DNA of 64,000 nucleotides from PGYR01 sp034670025 (GCA_034670025.1 JAXMOE010000002.1:550546-614545), one strand, 5' to 3'. Shown: positions 27,411 to 37,181, counted from the stretch's first letter. The notes: a model not told the origin generated them from the letters alone. Translations and numbers: made by a program.

Positions 27411-29558
27411 ATGATAAATTCAAACAGAAATATAATCTTGATCTTAGCAATTGCGGTATTTTTATCGAGCTGTGATTTCTTCAACAATTTTACTACATAT
27501 TTTAATACATATTATAATATGGAACGATTGATGGAGAAAGCAGAAGATGAGTTTGAATTTATGTCTTATGACAAACGTGAAATTAGTGTATATGTGCCTG
27601 AACCAGAAGTCAGAGAACAAAAAGATTACCAGTTGGGACCACCTCCATTTATGAAGGATTTGATTGTGTCGCAAAGGCAAAGACAGGCAGTCAAAACTAA
27701 GTTAGATTCGATTATTATAAAGGGTTCTAAGATAATAGCTCACAAAAGCAGCTCAGATTATGTAGAAGGGGCATTATTTCTAATGGCAAAATCTTACTTC
27801 TATCAGGAAGAATGGAGACCTTCAGAAATAAAATGTAGTGAGTTAGTTGACAAATATCCAAATAGTGACTTCTCACCAGATGCTCATTTGCTTTTTGCAA
27901 AGAATGCACTTATACAAAGGAATTTCTACACTGGTAAGATAATGTTGTCACGTACAGTTGACATTGCTTGGCAAAAAAACAGATATGATATTTTATCAGA
28001 AGCATTCAGAATACAAGCAGAGTTGTCGTTGTTTGAAAATGACACGGAAGAAGCATTAAGACCATACCGACAGGCGGTGGCTCAGTCAGATAATGATGAA
28101 ATGGCTGCACAATGGCAGTTAGAATTAGCTGCTCTTCTTTATAGAATAGGTGAGTTTGAAAGAGCCACACAAGAATTTGCTAAAGTCAGAAAGTTCTCTC
28201 CTACTTATGAATCGCAGTTTGAATCCTATTTGTATGAAGCACAGAGCTATGCGAGATTAGAGAACTTTGAAAAATCGGATGAGTTACTGACTCACTTAGA
28301 AGAAGATAGCAAATATGAAGAATGGCTTGGTTACACTTACGCTGGTAGATTAACTGAACAAAGAATGTTAGCGAAAGAGGTTGATATAGTTGCTATGGAA
28401 AACCATGCGGACACAACATTTGCTAATAATAAGTTAATCAATACTTATAATTTTGAGCGAGGAATGGATTTTTATGGTAATAACAATTATTTCAAAGCTC
28501 AGCAGTACTTCTCAAAATCCAGAAATCAAAGAACCCCAGTTTTCAAAGAATCAACCTATATGTTCAAAGCACTATCAGAGTTGAGATATAAACTTAAAAG
28601 TGCAAATGATTTATTAGCGAGAATGGAATCGGACTCAACTAATGAAATGGGTGACACATTGGTTTACAATACAGCACTATTGTTGTTTGAAGCTGGTAGA
28701 ATCCACGAAGAGTTAGGCAATAAGGACTCAGTGTTACATTACTATCAAAAGGCGTATGATGTATCTCCAAAAAATATTGAAGGCACGTCTAGATTTTTAT
28801 ATTCCTATGCTAGGACTATAAGAGATGATGATGCCTACAAGTCAGATTCGCTTTATGAAGTCTTAGCTGATAATTATGCTCTTACCGAGTTTGGTCAAGA
28901 TGCAATGCGAAAACTCGGTTTCACAGAGGAATTTATAATTGATACAGTTAGAGATTTGTTTTCGTCTGGTATGAAAAACAAAAACTTTGGGAATTATGAG
29001 TTTGCTAACAAACAATTTTTCAAATTGTATGAGAAGTACCCGAATCACGAATTAGCTCCTAGAGCAATATATAACATTGGTTGGACGTACGAACATGATT
29101 TAGGGAATGTAGATAGTGCAATATACTATTATGATATTATATTAGTAGAGTACCCTAACTCAGAATACGCTGATGAATTGAGATTACCAATTGCTCAATT
29201 AAAAAATATGAGGTATGGTGATGAAATTCCTGATTCATTGACATACAAATCAAAATATACTGATACAAAACCAAAAAATGCTATAAAAGGCATCCCTTCG
29301 TCGAATACAATTGTCAATCCTAATATCAAAAATGCTGATAATGGAAACATAGATCCAAATGATTTATACTATAACCCAAATAACGCATTGGAAGAAGGAA
29401 AGGAAATGATAAACAAGCCAATAGAAATGCTTAAGAATATTGACATAGAAAATTTGAACCCAATGAATTTGTTCAACTCTGATGAAGAAACAGAAGAAGA
29501 GCCAGAACCAAAAACAGACCCCGAAATAGCTATTCCAGATTCAACAATAAAGAAATAA
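27411..29558 (+). CDS. Tetratricopeptide-repeat lipoprotein, possibly SprE/PorW-like
   Basis: This 715-aa protein starts with a lipoprotein signal ending FLSSC (Cys21). The mature N-terminus FNTYYNMERLMEKAEDEFEF resembles the start of the SprE/PorW lipoproteins required for T9SS and gliding. About ten degenerate TPR helical hairpins follow (for example SDYVEGALFLMAKSYFYQEEWRPSEIKCSELVDKYPNSDF and HELAPRAIYNIGWTYEHDLGNVDSAIYYYDIILVEYPNS). The C-terminal ~100 residues are low-complexity and acidic. The SprE/PorW assignment is tentative, but a T9SS accessory role fits the several T9SS cargoes in this window. Confidence 0.7.
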   Translation: MINSNRNIILILAIAVFLSSCDFFNNFTTYFNTYYNMERLMEKAEDEFEFMSYDKREISVYVPEPEVREQKDYQLGPPPFMKDLIVSQRQRQAVKTKLDSIIIKGSKIIAHKSSSDYVEGALFLMAKSYFYQEEWRPSEIKCSELVDKYPNSDFSPDAHLLFAKNALIQRNFYTGKIMLSRTVDIAWQKNRYDILSEAFRIQAELSLFENDTEEALRPYRQAVAQSDNDEMAAQWQLELAALLYRIGEFERATQEFAKVRKFSPTYESQFESYLYEAQSYARLENFEKSDELLTHLEEDSKYEEWLGYTYAGRLTEQRMLAKEVDIVAMENHADTTFANNKLINTYNFERGMDFYGNNNYFKAQQYFSKSRNQRTPVFKESTYMFKALSELRYKLKSANDLLARMESDSTNEMGDTLVYNTALLLFEAGRIHEELGNKDSVLHYYQKAYDVSPKNIEGTSRFLYSYARTIRDDDAYKSDSLYEVLADNYALTEFGQDAMRKLGFTEEFIIDTVRDLFSSGMKNKNFGNYEFANKQFFKLYEKYPNHELAPRAIYNIGWTYEHDLGNVDSAIYYYDIILVEYPNSEYADELRLPIAQLKNMRYGDEIPDSLTYKSKYTDTKPKNAIKGIPSSNTIVNPNIKNADNGNIDPNDLYYNPNNALEEGKEMINKPIEMLKNIDIENLNPMNLFNSDEETEEEPEPKTDPEIAIPDSTIKK

Positions 29559-29621
29559 ATTGATATTCTGAATTTATTAACTTACATTGCAATTAGTATT
29601 GTTGAATTATGACTGTATGTA

Positions 29622-30731
29622 ATGGGAAAAGAATTTGAGTTAAATCGTGGGTACGTCGAAACCGAAGAATTAATCAATAAGTTAGAAAAATTAGAACAAA
29701 AGCTGCAATGGTACAAATCATTTTTTGATAATGCCACCGATGCTGTATTTATAGTTCAACCAGATGCTTGGGATGTATTGGATGCTAATGATTACGCAGC
29801 TTCTTTACTTGGAATACCACGAACCGAATTAGTCGGATCGGTTATGCCTCAATTCAGAAGGATTTTTAAACTATTAAAAAAATCATCTGCCCCAGTAGTG
29901 CTTAGTGAGCTATCTATTGACACTCCTTATAACCCTAACTTAATGGTGGAAGTCAGTGCCAGATTCTTTGAGCATGACAATAATAATTTGATTTATGCAA
30001 TAGCAAGGGATGTAAGTGAACAACACGCGCTAACAGACAAAATGGTCCAGGCAGACAAGTTAGTTTTGCTAGGGCAGCTGAGTGCAGGAGTTGCACACGA
30101 GATAAGAAATCCATTGGCAGCCATAAATCTCAACTTACAATTAATGAAGCGAAACACCGAGAAAGAAGACAAGAACTACAAATATATAAGTAATGCAATG
30201 TCTGGAGCAGAAAGAATTTCGAGAATTGTTGAGTTGACATTGAATTTTTCAAGGCCAGCAACACCAAAAGTTGAAAAGGTGAGTATCAATCAAATAATTC
30301 CTAATTCTTTAGATATGGTAAAACCAATAATAAAGCGGAAAGATATACAGCTTAAGATAAGATTGCAAGATGATTTGCCATTGACAGTTGCAGATGCTAA
30401 ACAAATACAGCAGGTGTTTATTAACTTGTTAACTAATGCAAGCGATGCCATAACTGGTTCTGGGGAGATAAGAATAAATACTTATACCGAAATGGGCAAC
30501 AAGGTAAATGAAGGGAATTATGTTGTGGCTTCAATAGAAGATACTGGGAGTGGCATACAACCCGAGGATTTGCAAAAGATTTTCAATCCATTTTTTACTC
30601 GTAAAACAGAGGGGACTGGATTAGGATTACCTATAACTCAAAGAATACTTCACCAACACAATGGTGTGATTGATGTGGAAAGTAATACTGGGGAAGGCAC
30701 TTGTTTTTATGTTAAATTACCAATATTGTAA
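29622..30731 (+). CDS. PAS-domain sensor histidine kinase, NtrB-like
   Basis: This 369-aa soluble kinase has an N-terminal coiled coil (10-35), a PAS domain (about 32-135; DNATDAVFIVQPDAWDVLDANDYAASLLG), a HisKA box with the phospho-acceptor H159 in LSAGVAHEIRNPLAAI, and an HATPase domain with N-box NLLTNASDAI, DTGSGI and GTGLGLPI. It has no membrane helix, so it senses a cytoplasmic signal. The response regulator of the NtrC class follows 52 bp downstream, and the two form one two-component system. Confidence 0.92.
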   Translation: MGKEFELNRGYVETEELINKLEKLEQKLQWYKSFFDNATDAVFIVQPDAWDVLDANDYAASLLGIPRTELVGSVMPQFRRIFKLLKKSSAPVVLSELSIDTPYNPNLMVEVSARFFEHDNNNLIYAIARDVSEQHALTDKMVQADKLVLLGQLSAGVAHEIRNPLAAINLNLQLMKRNTEKEDKNYKYISNAMSGAERISRIVELTLNFSRPATPKVEKVSINQIIPNSLDMVKPIIKRKDIQLKIRLQDDLPLTVADAKQIQQVFINLLTNASDAITGSGEIRINTYTEMGNKVNEGNYVVASIEDTGSGIQPEDLQKIFNPFFTRKTEGTGLGLPITQRILHQHNGVIDVESNTGEGTCFYVKLPIL

Positions 30732-30783
30732 TTTGTAGATTAATTACTTATTTTGATAAAATATATCAGTAAGAAAAGGAAAT

Positions 30784-32241
30784 ATGGCAAAGAAGAATTA
30801 CACGATAGCGATAATAGAAGATGATAAATTAGTTAGCGATACTGTTTGTGATGTATTATCAGAATCTTATACTAAAGTTCATGTATATAATGATTCCAAG
30901 AAGGCATTAGATGAGATTGGCTCATTGGCTCCAGATTTATTACTATTAGATATATTTCTAGGTCACGCTAATGGGTTGGATATATTAGAAACTCTGAGAA
31001 ATGAGGGTTTCAAAATGCCTGTCATTATGATGACTGCATTTTCTGATATTAAGATGGCAGTAAGGGCAATGAAGTTGGGTGCGGAAGACTTTATTGTAAA
31101 GCCATTGGACTTAGAACAATTAGAACTCAGTGTTCAAAAAGCATTAGAAAATCATGACCTAAGACGAAGGGTCGATATACTTTCGGAACAGTTAAACGAA
31201 ACTAAACCAAGTGAAATAATTGGTAAATCGGAAGGTTTGGCTAAGGCAATGCAAATGGGTAAACTGTTTGCAAAGGCAGAGAACACTACTGTACTTATTC
31301 TCGGTGAATCGGGTACCGGTAAAGAACTGATGGCGAGGTATATACACGATAACTCACCGAGAGCCAAAGGACCATTCGTAACGATTAACTGTGGTGCTAT
31401 TCCTAAAGAATTAGCTGAAAACGAGCTATTTGGTTATGAAAAAGGGGCATTTACTGGTGCTACTGAAAAAGTAAAGCAAGGTAGATTTGAACAAGCGAAC
31501 CACGGTACTATATTACTAGATGAAATCGGTGAGCTTACTTTGGATTTACAAGTGAAGCTACTAAGAGTATTGCAAGAGAAGAAGTATTATAGATTAGGTG
31601 GTACTAAAGAAATTTCTGTTGATGTGCGTGTTTTGGCGGCAACCAATCGTGATTTGGAAGACATGGTAGAGGAAGATGAGTTCAGAGAAGATTTGTACTA
31701 CAGGTTGAATGTAGCACAAATAACACTGCCACCTCTAAGAGAAAGAGATGAAGATATTCTACTTTTGGCATCTAACTTTGTTGAGAAGTTCAACAAATCT
31801 TTCGGGAAAAGTATAAAAGGATTTTCTCCAGAAGCGGCTTCTATTCTCCAAAAGTATCATTGGAAGGGGAATATCCGTGAGCTAACAAATGTGATAGAGC
31901 GTGTGGTGTTGCTTGAGCAAAATGATATTATTGACAAGGATTCGCTCGGATTCTTGCGTGATGGAAAAAGAAGTGCAAAAGCAAAAGACCAAAAGACCAG
32001 GGAGCTATTCTTACCTGATGGTGAACACTTCCTGAAAGTATCGGACAAGGGTGCTTATATGAATAATATAGTGAAAGACTTAATACATCAGACACTTATT
32101 ATTACCAAAGGCAATCAGATTAAAGCAGCTAAGATACTTGGAATATCACGAGCTAAGCTGAGATATAGATTAGAGCAATTGGACATAGATGCTACTTCGA
32201 GAAGTTATAAAACTGCAAGATTAGGTGACGAAAATGAGTGA
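30784..32241 (+). CDS. Sigma-54-dependent response regulator, NtrC family
   Basis: This 485-aa regulator has a receiver domain with phospho-acceptor D56 (LLLLDIFLG). A AAA+ domain follows with Walker A GESGTGKE, the sigma-54 contact loop GAFTGA and Walker B ILLDEIGEL, then a C-terminal Fis-type helix-turn-helix (GNQIKAAKILGISRAKLRYRLEQL). The intact GAFTGA means it should open complexes with RpoN, so the organism uses sigma-54. Target genes are unknown. The next gene starts within its last codons. Confidence 0.95.
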   Translation: MAKKNYTIAIIEDDKLVSDTVCDVLSESYTKVHVYNDSKKALDEIGSLAPDLLLLDIFLGHANGLDILETLRNEGFKMPVIMMTAFSDIKMAVRAMKLGAEDFIVKPLDLEQLELSVQKALENHDLRRRVDILSEQLNETKPSEIIGKSEGLAKAMQMGKLFAKAENTTVLILGESGTGKELMARYIHDNSPRAKGPFVTINCGAIPKELAENELFGYEKGAFTGATEKVKQGRFEQANHGTILLDEIGELTLDLQVKLLRVLQEKKYYRLGGTKEISVDVRVLAATNRDLEDMVEEDEFREDLYYRLNVAQITLPPLRERDEDILLLASNFVEKFNKSFGKSIKGFSPEAASILQKYHWKGNIRELTNVIERVVLLEQNDIIDKDSLGFLRDGKRSAKAKDQKTRELFLPDGEHFLKVSDKGAYMNNIVKDLIHQTLIITKGNQIKAAKILGISRAKLRYRLEQLDIDATSRSYKTARLGDENE

Positions 32242-32671
32242 TAAAGGGAAGAATCCGTTTGATAAAAATTTAGATAGTGAGCACGACACTGATGGTCTCC
32301 TTGACACTGATGACTTGTTGTCTCTGAATGATTTCGATAGCTCGTTTTCAGTCCCAAAGTTCTCTACTAAATCTAAGACTTATGCTAATAATCACATCGA
32401 ATCAGAAGATTTGGATGAGAAGCAATCCGTAGTGGAAATAAGCAAACCCGAAGAAGACGAAAGCAATGCCGAAGTTTATATCAACAGAATGAAATCGGGC
32501 GAGTTAGAGAGCATAGAAGTAGTTGCCTCCAATGGGGAGAGAATTCTAATTCGTTTTGAAGTAGATGACGATATAGTCAATACCGCCACTCAAACAGCAA
32601 ACACCCAATCCGACCCAGAAAATGAAATCCCCAATACTGACCCAAAAGATGAGTTGGGAACGAAAGAATAA
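32234..32671 (+). CDS. Acidic protein of unknown function, 145 aa
   Basis: I place the start at the ATG at 32234, behind AGGTGA and overlapping the response-regulator stop by eight bases, rather than the in-frame GTG at 32225. The protein is acidic and mostly disordered. Its one ordered-looking segment is EVYINRMKSGELESIEVVASNGERILIRFEVDDD (about 80-115). I recognise no family. The tight overlap implies co-expression with the NtrC-type regulator, perhaps as a modulator. Confidence 0.65.
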   Translation: MSDKGKNPFDKNLDSEHDTDGLLDTDDLLSLNDFDSSFSVPKFSTKSKTYANNHIESEDLDEKQSVVEISKPEEDESNAEVYINRMKSGELESIEVVASNGERILIRFEVDDDIVNTATQTANTQSDPENEIPNTDPKDELGTKE

Positions 32672-32916
32672 CTGATATATCTGTAGAAATTTATATTCTA
32701 CTTAAATACTAAATATAGTACTGTTTCAATAACTACTTATTTAGTTCAGTAAATTTTTATGCTTTCTGTAGAAAATAATCTCACTTTCGTGATTTGAGTA
32801 ATGTTTGTCTAAATGATTATATAGGGTTTGTTGCGAATGTAACTAATTTATCACACGAAAACCGAATAAAAAAACCGCTAGTATTTAATAAGTAGGCGCT
32901 TATCACGCAATTAATT

Positions 32917-33759
32917 CTATGTATTTTCAGCCTTTTCGTTCAGACCTACACTATTTATAAAGTCTGAAATTGTATTGTTGAAATCTTTCTCTTCAATGTC
33001 AATATACTTTTTTGTATTTTTAAAAAGCACTCTTTTTTCAAATGCTTCTCTTATCCCATAAAGAGAATTGTAAATAGTTCTATTTTTTAATTTTAATTCT
33101 AATGTTGAATCTACAAGTTTATTATAATCTTGACTTTGTTTTATTGCTAGATATATGTCAAGAGAATCTCTAAATCTTTTTACAATTTTTACACTTTTAG
33201 ATTTTGTTAATAAACATCCCAACTCATCCATTAATCTTACTTCCTGTCGAACTTTATCTCCATTTGATAATTTAAAATCAATAGAAAAATCAACAAAATG
33301 ACCTTCGAACAAGAAATTAGAGTCTGGTAATGCTATTGACTTCATTTTGAAGTTTTCATTTCTGTATTCATCTGAAGGCACATCTAATTCAAGATGGTCA
33401 ATAAAGATTTCTGTATCCCATTCTGTTTCACTTGGATGTAGTAAATCGATATTATAAATGAAATCATAATTACGAACTTTAATTTTTTTAAATAATTGAA
33501 AGTCGTGTTTCGCGGACAATATAAATCCTGAATCAATAAATTTTAAGATTATATCTTTTAAGTTATCTTTTTCATATCCATTCTCAAAAAGTATATCGAC
33601 ATCTTTTGTGCCAGGATGTTTTATTTCTGTTGAATTTAATAAGTAGGGTGACCAACCTCCGACAACAATATAATTCACATTGTTTTCAGTTAGAATATTT
33701 ATTGTTTCTGCTAATAATATATTAGCTCCTTCTTGTATGTTTTCTGGTACAGCTTTCAT
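32917..33759 (-). CDS. AbiEii-like nucleotidyltransferase (toxin)
   Basis: This 280-aa protein belongs to the nucleotidyltransferase superfamily. VNYIVVGGWSPYLLNSTEIKHPGTKDVDILF contains the GGxS-type loop (34-37) and the metal-binding D53xD55 pair. A helical C-terminal half follows. The GGW and DVD layout is that of AbiEii/DUF6036-type toxins. The usual partner, a DUF6088-type antitoxin upstream, survives only as a fragment at 34628-34801, with an unrelated gene between. The toxin-like gene may therefore be orphaned, inactive, or domesticated. The key residues are intact. Confidence 0.75.
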   Translation of the reverse strand: MKAVPENIQEGANILLAETINILTENNVNYIVVGGWSPYLLNSTEIKHPGTKDVDILFENGYEKDNLKDIILKFIDSGFILSAKHDFQLFKKIKVRNYDFIYNIDLLHPSETEWDTEIFIDHLELDVPSDEYRNENFKMKSIALPDSNFLFEGHFVDFSIDFKLSNGDKVRQEVRLMDELGCLLTKSKSVKIVKRFRDSLDIYLAIKQSQDYNKLVDSTLELKLKNRTIYNSLYGIREAFEKRVLFKNTKKYIDIEEKDFNNTISDFINSVGLNEKAENT

Positions 33760-34066
33760 TAATCTGGAACAATGATTATGGATAATTTTATAATTTCGTA
33801 TTAGAACTTACTTGGTCATATTTTTATACGTTGTTAGCAATTAGACTTTAGTGCAAACCTTTATTAAACTGTTTTCAGTCTTTTGATAACTCCAAAACTT
33901 TTGATTTATTTGAAATTCTCCTAGATTTCATATTATATTTCTTAATCTAACTCAATACTAAACAATTGATTTTTCTTGAACCTTTGTATAAGGAGACCAT
34001 ACAAGTATCGTTTTTAATTTAGTCCCCAACTATTCTAGAGCCTAAACTTAAATTTCTTTCTTATAC
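33760..34066. other. 307-bp gap with a cassette-boundary-like motif
   Basis: I see no gene here. At about 33828-33846 the plus strand reads CGTTGTTAGCAATTAGAC. This resembles the ends of the units at 57325 (GTTGGCAAT) and, on the opposite strand, 59396 (ATTGCTAAC), here followed on the minus strand by AACGTATAAAAA. It suggests a boundary of a transposed or cassette-like unit. Confidence 0.35.
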
Positions 34067-34606
34067 CTAGAGTCGAATAGGTCCTGAAATTTCATAACCA
34101 TTAGGTTTCTGAATTGCCAACTCCTTCAATAAACTCAACTCTCCTTTACGGGTATAAATATCGAAGATGCTATCCCGCTTTTCACCTTGAATATATCTAC
34201 CATCTTTTCTTTCTAACCAACAACTTGCAACAACACCAACAAAATTTGGGAAGTGTTGTTTTTTGGCTAAAGGTTGGGACGTTTGAAAACATTCTTTAGA
34301 ATTCCCTTCAACATTTGCTTGTGGATGTCTACTGTGGTCATATTTCCACCACAATGAAATACGTAGCTCTCCATAGCCAATATTACGCCAATTGATTACA
34401 GAATTATGACCAAGAAAGTTTAGAAATATATGACCGGTTTCTTGTTTCGGATCATTTTTTTCAAATTCAAGTGAAATATGCTCTCTTTCAATTAATTCGT
34501 TTACAGCACCAATTAGTAAATTCCTATAAGGGTCTATTTTTACAGACTCGGTTGAGGATTTAACAATTGTAGCTTCATTAGTGATGTCGTTTTTTTTATT
34601 TTCCAT
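34067..34606 (-). CDS. Hypothetical protein, 179 aa
   Basis: I do not recognise a family. A short polar N-terminus precedes a compact domain beginning at DPYRNLLIGAVNELIEREHISLEFEK and rich in aromatic residues (NWRNIGYGELRISLWWKYDHSRHP, FVGVVASCWLERKDGRY). There is no signal peptide or membrane helix. It sits between the broken antitoxin remnant and the AbiEii-like toxin, which suggests that it arrived by insertion into that operon. Confidence 0.65.
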   Translation of the reverse strand: MENKKNDITNEATIVKSSTESVKIDPYRNLLIGAVNELIEREHISLEFEKNDPKQETGHIFLNFLGHNSVINWRNIGYGELRISLWWKYDHSRHPQANVEGNSKECFQTSQPLAKKQHFPNFVGVVASCWLERKDGRYIQGEKRDSIFDIYTRKGELSLLKELAIQKPNGYEISGPIRL

Positions 34607-34627
34607 TCTTTTCCAATTTAATTGTTT

Positions 34628-34801
34628 TCAATTATTATTACTTTTGTATATCAAAATTATAAATACAGAATATACCATCCGATTTAAAGCTTTGATGATT
34701 GCTTCTTTTCTGTTCACCTCAGCACCAAAGTCTTTATATGTGAAGACGTATCCATTTGGCAACCGGTCTATCGTATTTCTTATGTATTCAGTTACTTGCA
34801 A
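34628..34801 (-). pseudogene. Truncated DUF6088/AbiEi-type antitoxin remnant
   Basis: From a TTG at 34801 the minus strand reads QVTEYIRNTIDRLPNGYVF and continues TYKDFGAEVNRKEAIIKALNRM. This is the conserved N-terminal winged-helix segment of DUF6088-type antitoxins (G-Y-V-F-T-Y, then A-I-I-K-A-L-N-R-M). After NRMVYS the sequence turns into unrelated hydrophobic codons and stops at 34628, about 55 residues in, where intact members run for roughly 200. The rest was lost at the point where the 179-aa gene begins. Confidence 0.7.
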
Positions 34802-34825
34802 GGTTTCATTGCTCGGTCAAATATA

Positions 34826-34864
34826 ATAAAAATGTCCAGTTTTTAAGCTAATAAACTGGACATT
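34826..34864 (-). terminator. Terminator of the gap-pgk-rhomboid-ispG group
   Basis: AATGTCCAGTTT (34831-34842) pairs exactly with AAACTGGACATT (34853-34864), followed on the minus strand by a T-run (TTTTTATTA). It lies about 150 bp after the ispG stop. Confidence 0.82.
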
Positions 34865-35010
34865 GAAGTAATTCTATTGGAGGACTAGACTATGTTGCTT
34901 GTCTCCCTTGTTTTTTATTGATTTCCAGAATGTTGTTTTAATTTTAAACTTAATCATCCAAATATACGAATAATTAAATAAAAATAACATTCCGCCAATC
35001 CTATCTACTT

Positions 35011-36147
35011 TTACTCCTTCGGTTCAAAAGCTAATATTTCTTGGTAAACTCTTTCTACTATGTCTTCTTCATTAACATAGCCAACAGATTCACCTTTCTT
35101 GAATAATAGACCTTTTCCTTTTGCTGCTGCTACTCCTATGTCAGCATCTGCTGCTTCGCCAGGGCCGTTTACCGCACAACCGAGGATGCTTACTTTCACT
35201 GGTTTTTTGATGTCTTTGGTTCTTTCTTCTAACTCACCAACTATCTTGAATAAGTCAACATCTAGTCGGCCACAAGTTGGACAAGCAATAATCTCAACAG
35301 ACCTTTGTGCTAAGCCGAGAGATTTTAGTATCTCTTTTCCAACTTCTACTTCGTTCTCGGGTTGGTCAGTAAGTGAAACTCTAATTGTGTCGCCAATTCC
35401 TTCAGCGAGTAAAGTTCCGATACCGATTGCTGATTTGATCGTTCCTTTCTTGATTAGTCCAGCTTCCGTAACACCTAAGTGAAGAGGGAAATCAGTTTCT
35501 TTTGCTATTAGTCTGTAAGCAGAAATCATAAGTGGTACACTCGTAGATTTCACAGAGATAATAACATCATCGAAGTTGTGATCGGCTGCAATATTTGCGT
35601 GTCTCATTGCACTTTCGAATAGTGCTTGATCAGTAGGGTAGCCGTATTTGTCTAATATATCTTTTTCCAAAGAGCCAGAGTTCACACCAATTCTGATTGG
35701 AATTTGTCTTTCCTTTGCAGCAGTTAGAACTTTCTTGATTTTGTCAACGCTACCGATATTACCCGGGTTTATTCTAACTTTAGCAACTCCAGCTTCTATT
35801 GCTCTTAGGGCATAGCTGTAGTTGAAGTGAATGTCTGAAACGATAGGTACATTGACTTGCTTTACTATTTCGCCAATTGCATCGCATGCTTCTTTGTTGT
35901 TTACTGTTACTCTAACAACGTCAACACCAGCTTCCTCGCATCTTTTGATTTGCTCAACTGTTGCCTTTACGTCGGCTGTTTTCGTCTTAGTCATAGTTTG
36001 TACTGATACAGGAGAACCACCACCAACAGGTACGTTACCTACCATTACTTTTCTGGACTTTCTTCTTGGGAATTGCACACTTTGTGGCATTTCCTCTTTA
36101 GGTTTGAATATATCAAGCCCAACAGTACTTTTGTTATTATCTGTCAT
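35011..36147 (-). CDS. ispG: 4-hydroxy-3-methylbut-2-en-1-yl diphosphate synthase
   Basis: IspG (GcpE) converts MEcPP to HMBPP in the MEP pathway using a [4Fe-4S] cluster. The 378-aa protein has the TIM-barrel start RRKSRKVMVGNVPVGGGSPVSVQTMT and cluster cysteines in IIACPTCGRLD and VSILGCAVNGPGEA. This is the short two-domain form. Many Bacteroidia carry a longer three-domain enzyme, so the length is informative for phylogeny. The start overlaps the rhomboid stop by one base. Confidence 0.95.
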   Translation of the reverse strand: MTDNNKSTVGLDIFKPKEEMPQSVQFPRRKSRKVMVGNVPVGGGSPVSVQTMTKTKTADVKATVEQIKRCEEAGVDVVRVTVNNKEACDAIGEIVKQVNVPIVSDIHFNYSYALRAIEAGVAKVRINPGNIGSVDKIKKVLTAAKERQIPIRIGVNSGSLEKDILDKYGYPTDQALFESAMRHANIAADHNFDDVIISVKSTSVPLMISAYRLIAKETDFPLHLGVTEAGLIKKGTIKSAIGIGTLLAEGIGDTIRVSLTDQPENEVEVGKEILKSLGLAQRSVEIIACPTCGRLDVDLFKIVGELEERTKDIKKPVKVSILGCAVNGPGEAADADIGVAAAKGKGLLFKKGESVGYVNEEDIVERVYQEILAFEPKE

Positions 36148-37181
36148 TATAATTTCTTACTTAGTTCATTTAAAATATTTTTTTCTCGCTCAGTCAAGTT
36201 AGCATAACCAGATGATGATATTTTATCTAATATCCCATCTATAGTCCTTTGCGTTATTGTTTCGCCGTTTATCTCGTAGGTTTTGCTATTTGCGTAGTTG
36301 TCTTCTATCTCATAATCGTCTTCAGCGGTGTCAGTTTTAGTCCAACTAACTTGATATCTGTCTGCTTCGGGCTCTTGTTTTGGCTTCGAAAATGGATTAC
36401 TAAAATTGCTTTTCGGGTAATTAGTACCAAATCCACTGTAACTAGACTGATTGCCCCGTTGCCCAAAGGAGCTGACAAATGTATTCAAAAGTTTATAGAT
36501 TCCAAGCTGGTCACCAAACTTTATTAACAAGAATCCAGTTACAGCTCCACCGACGTGAGCTAAGTGAGCGACTCCGTCTGAGGTGCCTGTTATTCCCATA
36601 AATAACTCCAATCCTGCATAAATCATAACAAAGTATTTTGCCTTGATTGGAATGAATATAGGAAATATGAAAATCTTCCTGTCTGGATTCATCATACCAA
36701 AAGCTAATAGTACACCAAATACACCACCAGAAGCCCCAATAGTAGGTCCTGCACTAATAGCAAGTTGTACTAATCCAGCTCCAATACCTGTGAGTAGATA
36801 GTAGAATAAAAATTTTCGGCTACCCCATTCTTTCTCTAACTCGATTCCAAACATCCATATAGCAAACATATTAAAGAATAAATGCCACAAATCAGCGTGC
36901 ATAAACTGAAAACTCAACAATTGCCAAGGCCAGAATGATGGATCAATTAAAGGTGATGGTTTTTGAAGTGTGAACGAAAAGTTTGTTGTGTTTAATGCAA
37001 AATAATCAAAAAAGTATGCTGATAGTGGAATACCAGAAATATATATTATTTCCATTACGAAATACTGAAGTATGAAGACCGCAATGTTAATCAATAATAA
37101 ATATTTGATAACAGGGGGGAGCATGCTCATCATTCCACCGCCTCTACCTAATCCGCCTGATCTTTGTCCGAATCCGTTCAT
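36147..37181 (-). CDS. Rhomboid family intramembrane serine protease
   Basis: This 344-aa protein has six hydrophobic helices in residues 22-225, the catalytic serine S151 in GASGGVFG, the catalytic H209 in AHVGGAV, and the conserved HxxxN helix HLFFNMFAIW (100-109). A soluble C-terminal tail of about 110 residues is polar and helix-rich at the end. It cleaves transmembrane substrates. It is followed by ispG with overlapping codons and preceded 78 bp upstream by pgk on the same strand. Confidence 0.93.
   Translation of the reverse strand: MNGFGQRSGGLGRGGGMMSMLPPVIKYLLLINIAVFILQYFVMEIIYISGIPLSAYFFDYFALNTTNFSFTLQKPSPLIDPSFWPWQLLSFQFMHADLWHLFFNMFAIWMFGIELEKEWGSRKFLFYYLLTGIGAGLVQLAISAGPTIGASGGVFGVLLAFGMMNPDRKIFIFPIFIPIKAKYFVMIYAGLELFMGITGTSDGVAHLAHVGGAVTGFLLIKFGDQLGIYKLLNTFVSSFGQRGNQSSYSGFGTNYPKSNFSNPFSKPKQEPEADRYQVSWTKTDTAEDDYEIEDNYANSKTYEINGETITQRTIDGILDKISSSGYANLTEREKNILNELSKKL

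Noticed and set aside
34581..34826. Plus-strand 81-codon frame
   Set aside because: It is the shadow of the DUF6088-like remnant on the minus strand, which has clear family motifs.
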